DNA of 16,512 nucleotides from JANNSW01 sp031431235 (lineage in GTDB: Bacteria > Pseudomonadota > Alphaproteobacteria > Rhizobiales > Hyphomicrobiaceae), in assembly GCA_031431235.1 (NCBI GenBank), contig JANPDA010000276.1:1-16512 (forward strand). The letters run 5' to 3'. Below the pieces are notes generated by a model. It saw only the letters and a program-made list of their open reading frames with translations, did not search any database and was not told the DNA's origin. Below are positions 13,473 through 16,512 of this stretch, one piece after another. Positions within the stretch are counted from its first letter, which is position 1. Each line of letters opens with the position of its first letter. The translations under genes and the position numbers were made by a program.

Positions 13473-13593
13473 GGCGGGCTCGGGCTCCCTCTGGATGGCC
13501 AATCCGCTCCCGTGCCCGCAAAGCCATTGCACTGCAAGAGCAATCGCCCTATTGGGACGCCCGAGAAGACAGGCAGCTCGAGGTGACCGGGAA

Positions 13594-14043
13594 TTGGCGA
13601 CACGAGAGAACGACCTGCTCTTTGTCTATGGGACACTGCTGACGCTGGCGGATCACCCGCTTGGCGCTTCGATGCGCGAGCATTGCCGGCGGCTGGGGCC
13701 GGGCTCGATCCAGGCGCGGCTCTACATCATCGACGATCCCGACGAGCCAGGCGTCAATTCCTATCCTGGCGCCGTGCCGTCGGGCTATGCCGATGACAGC
13801 GTGCATGGCGAGGTGCATCGCGTGACCGGCAACGCGGCCGAGCTGTTCAAGATCCTCGACCGCTACGAGGCGTGCGCGCCGGACCGGCCTCAGCCACACG
13901 AGTTCCAGCGCCGGCCGATGCCGGTTAGGATCGTGGGCGGCGAACCGGTGGAGGCAATCGTCTATCTCTACACCTGGGACGTGAGCCGCGCCCAGCACGT
14001 GCCCTCCGGTCGCTATGACGGGCATCTGGGCAATGTGAGATAA
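13594..14043 (+). CDS. Gamma-glutamylcyclotransferase-like (AIG2/GGCT) protein, TTG start
   Basis: A 149-residue cytoplasmic protein of the AIG2/GGCT fold. The diagnostic opening is LLFVYGTL at about 8-15, which forms the substrate loop; ARLYIIDDPDEPGVNSYPG follows, and the catalytic Glu is in LDRYEAC at about 88-94 (Glu92). A strand ending AIVYLYTW is typical of the end of the domain. The family cleaves gamma-glutamyl amines or peptides to 5-oxoproline, but many bacterial members have unknown substrates. The start is TTG 13594, supported by GAGGTGA with 7-nt spacing; no ATG lies at a suitable place. It is divergent from the four-helix membrane gene and is followed by a repeat element. Confidence 0.87.
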   Translation: MATRENDLLFVYGTLLTLADHPLGASMREHCRRLGPGSIQARLYIIDDPDEPGVNSYPGAVPSGYADDSVHGEVHRVTGNAAELFKILDRYEACAPDRPQPHEFQRRPMPVRIVGGEPVEAIVYLYTWDVSRAQHVPSGRYDGHLGNVR

Positions 14044-14093
14044 GCGCCAATCGCGCCGCGGCCGGCCTTAGTGCGCACCCCAAAACAACTGCT

Positions 14094-14253
14094 CCGTCTT
14101 CCCGGGCGATCGAAGCCCCGGCATTCAGCCGGGGCGGAGATCGACCCGGGATCCAGGGCCCCGGACGGGATCGTGCAAGTTATTGTGCCTTCGGCGCTTT
14201 TTGTGCTGGATCCCGGCTCAGCGCTCCCGTTGGTCGCTTGGCCGGGAAGACGG
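14094..14253. repeat. Nested inverted-repeat element, 160 bp, MITE/BIME-like
   Basis: Three perfect inverted repeats are nested. The outer arms are CCGTCTTCCCGG (14094-14105) and CCGGGAAGACGG (14242-14253), 12 bp. The middle arms are CCGGGATCCAG (14146-14156) and CTGGATCCCGG (14206-14216), 11 bp. A third hairpin is GCCCCGGC (14115-14122) with GCCGGGGC (14128-14135). It occupies the 263-bp gap 14044-14306 between the cyclotransferase-like gene and the MarR gene, which has no coding signal. Intergenic palindromes built on TGGATCCCGG and related motifs are common in alphaproteobacteria. No transposase or flanking duplication is seen. Confidence 0.7.
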
Positions 14254-14306
14254 CGGGGCGAGAAATGGACTCAATGAAACCGATTCAGTTGTTTTTGCGG
14301 GCGGCC

Positions 14307-14753
14307 TTAACCCGCGCCTCCCACCAGCTTGCCCAGCAGCCGTGCCAATTCGGATGCTTCCTCGGGCTGGAGATGCGAGCCCAGATGGGTCTCGATGGCG
14401 GCGGCGTAGGTGGGCCACATTTCACGGCGCAGCTTGCGGCCGTTGTCGGTAATGACCAGCAGATTGCTGCGCCCATCGTCGGGTGAGGGCTGACGTAACA
14501 CCAGGCCTTCGCGTTGCAACCGGTCGCACAGGCGGCACAGATTGTACTGGGCGAGCAGCACGCGCGACTGCACCACCGCTTGCGGCAGCGTGCCTGTAGG
14601 CTCGCGATCGAGCTCCACCAGCACGTCGTACCACTCGAGCGGGGGGAACCCGGCGCGCTTCATATCCTCCTCGACCCTGGCCAGCAGCCTCTGCTCGGTG
14701 CGTACGAGGCAGACCCAGGCGTCGACGGAGCTATCGTTCGGTTTCATCGGCAT
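14307..14753 (-). CDS. MarR-family transcriptional regulator
   Basis: A 148-residue dimeric winged-helix regulator. A long first helix (DAWVCLVRTEQRLLARVEEDM at about 11-31) precedes LEWYDVLVELDREPTGTL. The recognition region is LPQAVVQSRVLLAQYNLCRLCDRLQREGLV at about 56-85, and the wing is RQPSPDDGRSNLLVITDNGRK at 87-107, the usual MarR D-x-R motif. It is divergent from the GST gene across 123 bp, which suggests it represses itself and GST and responds to small ligands, perhaps phenolics or oxidants. ATG 14753 is taken; a second ATG lies two codons later, and neither has a clear ribosome-binding site. Confidence 0.9.
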   Translation of the reverse strand: MPMKPNDSSVDAWVCLVRTEQRLLARVEEDMKRAGFPPLEWYDVLVELDREPTGTLPQAVVQSRVLLAQYNLCRLCDRLQREGLVLRQPSPDDGRSNLLVITDNGRKLRREMWPTYAAAIETHLGSHLQPEEASELARLLGKLVGGAG

Positions 14754-14778
14754 CGCGGCAAGTTTACCACCCTATCCT

Positions 14779-14793
14779 TGCAATTGCATGCAT
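14779..14793. promoter_or_regulatory. Palindromic site between MarR and GST genes, candidate operator
   Basis: The stretch TGCAATTGCATGCAT holds two overlapping palindromes: TGCAATTGCA (14779-14788) and ATGCAT (14788-14793). MarR proteins commonly bind AT-rich dyads with TTGCA-like halves in divergent promoters. It lies in the 123-bp gap, 26 bp from the MarR start and 84 bp from the GST start. Binding is inferred. Confidence 0.45.
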
Positions 14794-14876
14794 CTCGGTC
14801 TATTGCCCTCGCATCCCTGGCCACCCGAGTTGCGATGGCCTCGGCAGGGCAACGACCCGACAATGGAGACCCCGCT

Positions 14877-15482
14877 ATGAAACTCTACTATAGCCCAGGA
14901 GCCTGCTCGCTTTCGCCCCACATCGTCGCGCGCGAGACCGGGCAGAAAATCGAGCTCATCAAGGTCGATCTCGCCACCAAGAAGACCGAAAAGGGTGACG
15001 ATTTCCGCAAGGTGAACCCGCTCGGCTACGTGCCGGCCCTCGTGCTCGACTCGGGCGAGGTGCTGACGGAAGGCCCCGCGATCGTGCAATATCTCGCCGA
15101 CAAGGCACCCGCGTCGGGCATCGCTCCCGCCAACGGAACACCGGAGCGCTACAAGCAACAGCAGTGGTTGAACCACATCTCGACCGAGCTGCACAAGGGC
15201 ATGGGCTCGCTGTTCAACGAGGACATGGCCAAAGCCGCGGGCGGCATGATCAAGGCCAAGCTCGCAGATCGGATCGAGGCGCTCGACAAGCACCTCGCCG
15301 GCAAGGACTTCATCATGGGCCAGCAGTTCACCGCGGCCGACGCCTACGCCTTCACCGTGCTGGGCTGGGGCAAGTATGTGGGCGTCGACGTGGAGAAGTA
15401 CCCCAACGTCAAGGCGTATATGGCCCGCGTCGGCAGCCGCCCCAAGGTGCAGGAAGCACTGAAGGCGGAAGGCCTCGCCTGA
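14877..15482 (+). CDS. Glutathione S-transferase, bacterial beta class
   Basis: A 201-residue cytoplasmic GST. The N-terminal thioredoxin-like domain opens MKLYYSPGACSLSPHIVARE, with Cys10 as the beta-class catalytic residue, VNPLGYVPAL (46-55) with the cis-Pro, and LTEGPAIVQYL (63-73) as the glutathione gamma-glutamyl site, where Ser of the common ESxAI form is Gly. The C-terminal helical domain contains GQQFTAADAYAFTVLGW. Beta-class enzymes conjugate or reduce with glutathione and handle oxidised or electrophilic compounds. ATG 14877 is fixed by GGAG 8 nt upstream. The divergent MarR gene is the likely regulator. It converges with the surface-antigen-like gene. Confidence 0.95.
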   Translation: MKLYYSPGACSLSPHIVARETGQKIELIKVDLATKKTEKGDDFRKVNPLGYVPALVLDSGEVLTEGPAIVQYLADKAPASGIAPANGTPERYKQQQWLNHISTELHKGMGSLFNEDMAKAAGGMIKAKLADRIEALDKHLAGKDFIMGQQFTAADAYAFTVLGWGKYVGVDVEKYPNVKAYMARVGSRPKVQEALKAEGLA

Positions 15483-15512
15483 GGCAAGGAAAGCTCCGGC
15501 GGAGCGATGCGG

Positions 15513-15538
15513 GGCGCGAACGGTTCAACTCTCGCGCC
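15513..15538. terminator. Hairpin between convergent GST and exported-protein genes
   Basis: GGCGCGA (15513-15519) and TCGCGCC (15532-15538) pair exactly across 12 nt, with one more wobble and one more G-C pair possible outside. GCTCC/GGAGC at 15493-15505 is a second, smaller hairpin. Both lie in the 67-bp gap between the two stops. No U-tract is present. Confidence 0.4.
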
Positions 15539-15549
15539 TCGCAACCTGC

Positions 15550-16002
15550 TCAGCTCGCCAGCGACCAGCGACGATCGAGGCTGCGGCAAGCGATGCCTTC
15601 GACCTCGCGGGTGTGCTCGCCGACCGACAGCGACATCATGATATGGCGGCAGACCTTGCCGTCGGCGCCACGGAACGAGCCCGTCGGCTTCACAGCGCCC
15701 CGCAGCGGCCCCGACTTGCGATGCCAGATGTAGGTCGCACCATCGCCGACCTCGTCGAGCGCGAATTGGACGGCCTCCAGGGTCGCGACCCGATCATCGC
15801 CATCGAGCATGGATTTCAGGGCCGCAAGGTCATCGCGCGACGTCGGGCCGGCCGCAGGACCAGCCTGCTGAACGACCACCGCCCACTCCGACGCGGAAGC
15901 CACCTCCTCGGAGCGCGACTGGCCGACTGCGGCAATTGTGGCGAGCGCAAACCATAGCGCCAGCACGACCTCTGAGGAGGCAGGCAAACGATACCGACGC
16001 AT
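15550..16002 (-). CDS. RT0821/Lpp0805-like exported protein
   Basis: A 150-residue protein with an N-terminal signal-like segment (SEVVLALWFALATIAAVGQS at about 10-29). The C-terminal 65 residues follow the pattern of RT0821/Lpp0805 surface-protein domains: ALDEVGDGATYIWHRKSGPLRG, then VKPTGSFRGADGKVCRHI, and EGIACRSLDRRWSLA at the end, with two conserved Cys (in VCRH and ACRS) able to form a disulfide. It is probably periplasmic or on the outer envelope; its role is unknown. The start is ATG 16002, with only a weak ribosome-binding site. It is divergent from pdxH over a 144-bp gap, a pairing that recurs in Hyphomicrobiales, as far as I recall. Confidence 0.75.
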   Translation of the reverse strand: MRRYRLPASSEVVLALWFALATIAAVGQSRSEEVASASEWAVVVQQAGPAAGPTSRDDLAALKSMLDGDDRVATLEAVQFALDEVGDGATYIWHRKSGPLRGAVKPTGSFRGADGKVCRHIMMSLSVGEHTREVEGIACRSLDRRWSLAS

Positions 16003-16082
16003 GACAACGACCCATTCTACGCTGACGCAACAGGGCGATAACGCCCGGACCGATCATTCGATGGTGCTTGCGCAGGGTTAAT

Positions 16083-16110
16083 TTGACGTGAAAGGGTGTC
16101 GGCGTATGCG
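16083..16110 (+). promoter_or_regulatory. Candidate promoter of pdxH
   Basis: TTGACG (16083-16088), a 16-bp spacer and TATGCG (16105-16110) form a moderate sigma70-like match about 36 bp before the pdxH ATG. Position and match support it, but other hexamers of similar quality exist in the gap. Confidence 0.35.
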
Positions 16111-16146
16111 TCACGAGATCGCCGCGAGCTGGGATAGCAAAAGATT

Positions 16147-16512
16147 ATGGCCGAGCAACCGCAATCGGACTTTTATGGCGGACCCCCTGCCGGCGACTTC
16201 ACGGCGGCTGAGGACCCATTCGCGCTGTTCCAGGCTTGGTTCGCCGATGCGGGCAAGCACGAGCCCAACGATCCCAATGGCATGGCGCTGGCGACGGCCG
16301 ATGCCACCGGGCTTCCCAATGTCCGGATGGTGCTGTTGAAAGACGCCGACGAGCGCGGTTTCGTCTTCTACACCAACACCGAGAGCGCCAAGGGCCGTGA
16401 GCTCGGCACCGCGATGAAGGCAGCGCTGCTGTTCCACTGGAAGAGCCTGCGGCGCCAGGTGCGCGTGCGCGGAATGCTCGCGCAGGTCACGCCCGAGGAG
16501 GCCGACGCCTAT
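16147..16512 (+). CDS. pdxH: Pyridoxamine 5'-phosphate oxidase PdxH (5' part, cut by window end)
   Basis: The first 122 codons of PdxH, an FMN-dependent cytoplasmic enzyme that oxidises pyridoxamine- or pyridoxine-5'-phosphate to PLP. Visible markers are DPFALFQAWFADA at about 23-35, NAMALATAD-like NGMALATAD, PNVRMVLLKDAD (FMN-binding RxVLLK), FVFYTNTESAKGREL, and FHWKSLRRQVRVRG in the FMN/substrate region. The frame runs open off the window end, about 90 codons short of a normal 200-215-residue enzyme. ATG 16147 is the first start before the conserved region; the ribosome-binding site is weak. PLP made here would serve PLP enzymes such as the SHMT-like protein, though no regulatory link is implied. 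Confidence 0.95.
   Translation, partial: MAEQPQSDFYGGPPAGDFTAAEDPFALFQAWFADAGKHEPNDPNGMALATADATGLPNVRMVLLKDADERGFVFYTNTESAKGRELGTAMKAALLFHWKSLRRQVRVRGMLAQVTPEEADAY

Noticed and set aside
16033..16046. GGGCG-ATAA-CGCCC hairpin in the pdxH upstream region, considered as a riboswitch or terminator
   Set aside because: The stem is only 5 bp, with no U-tract and no larger conserved fold visible.

Overview
The window is about 16.5 kb of GC-rich (roughly 65%) bacterial DNA that looks like chromosome of an alphaproteobacterium, probably of the order Hyphomicrobiales (Rhizobiales). This rests on codon use, frequent GTG/TTG starts, the hspQ form, the pairing of a parvulin-type isomerase with argJ, and a surface-antigen-like gene divergent from pdxH. 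The assignment comes from gene content, not from a database match. No phage genes, transposase, CRISPR array or rRNA genes are present. Layout: (1) 1-920: the tail of an unknown + strand gene, a hairpin between convergent genes, hspQ on the minus strand, and a small cysteine-containing exported protein. (2) 1125-7458: the accessory part. On the + strand lie a BetI-like TetR regulator, a Rieske oxygenase alpha subunit with Glu at the bridging position (as in carnitine and glycine-betaine oxygenases), a possible tiny exported protein, and a PotD-type solute-binding protein with a Tat-like signal. Converging on these is a tight minus-strand operon: beta-keto acid cleavage enzyme (BKACE, formerly DUF849), GNAT acetyltransferase, and a divergent serine-hydroxymethyltransferase-like PLP enzyme. 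(3) 7459-9261: a REP-like repeat, a SIMPL-domain exported protein, a CAU-anticodon tRNA and a TTG-started methyltransferase. (4) 9317-11982: argJ and a parvulin isomerase in one minus-strand operon, then a cold-shock protein. (5) 12045-14043: a YkgJ-type cysteine-cluster protein, a CpaA-like membrane protein lacking both catalytic aspartates, a four-helix membrane protein and a gamma-glutamylcyclotransferase-like protein. (6) 14094-16512: a 160-bp nested inverted-repeat element, a divergent MarR/GST pair with a palindromic intergenic site, an RT0821/Lpp0805-like exported protein, and the 5' part of pdxH. The most interesting unit is region 2. Its parts are each of known families, but the combination suggests a catabolic module for a small nitrogenous compound: uptake by the binding protein, oxidative attack (perhaps N-dealkylation) by the Rieske enzyme, keto-acid cleavage with acetyl-CoA by BKACE, and amino-acid C-C chemistry by the SHMT-like enzyme, under a BetI-like repressor. 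The substrate is not known, and the ABC permease/ATPase, the oxygenase reductase and any dehydrogenase are not in the window. Most of the rest is ordinary housekeeping or conserved hypothetical content.
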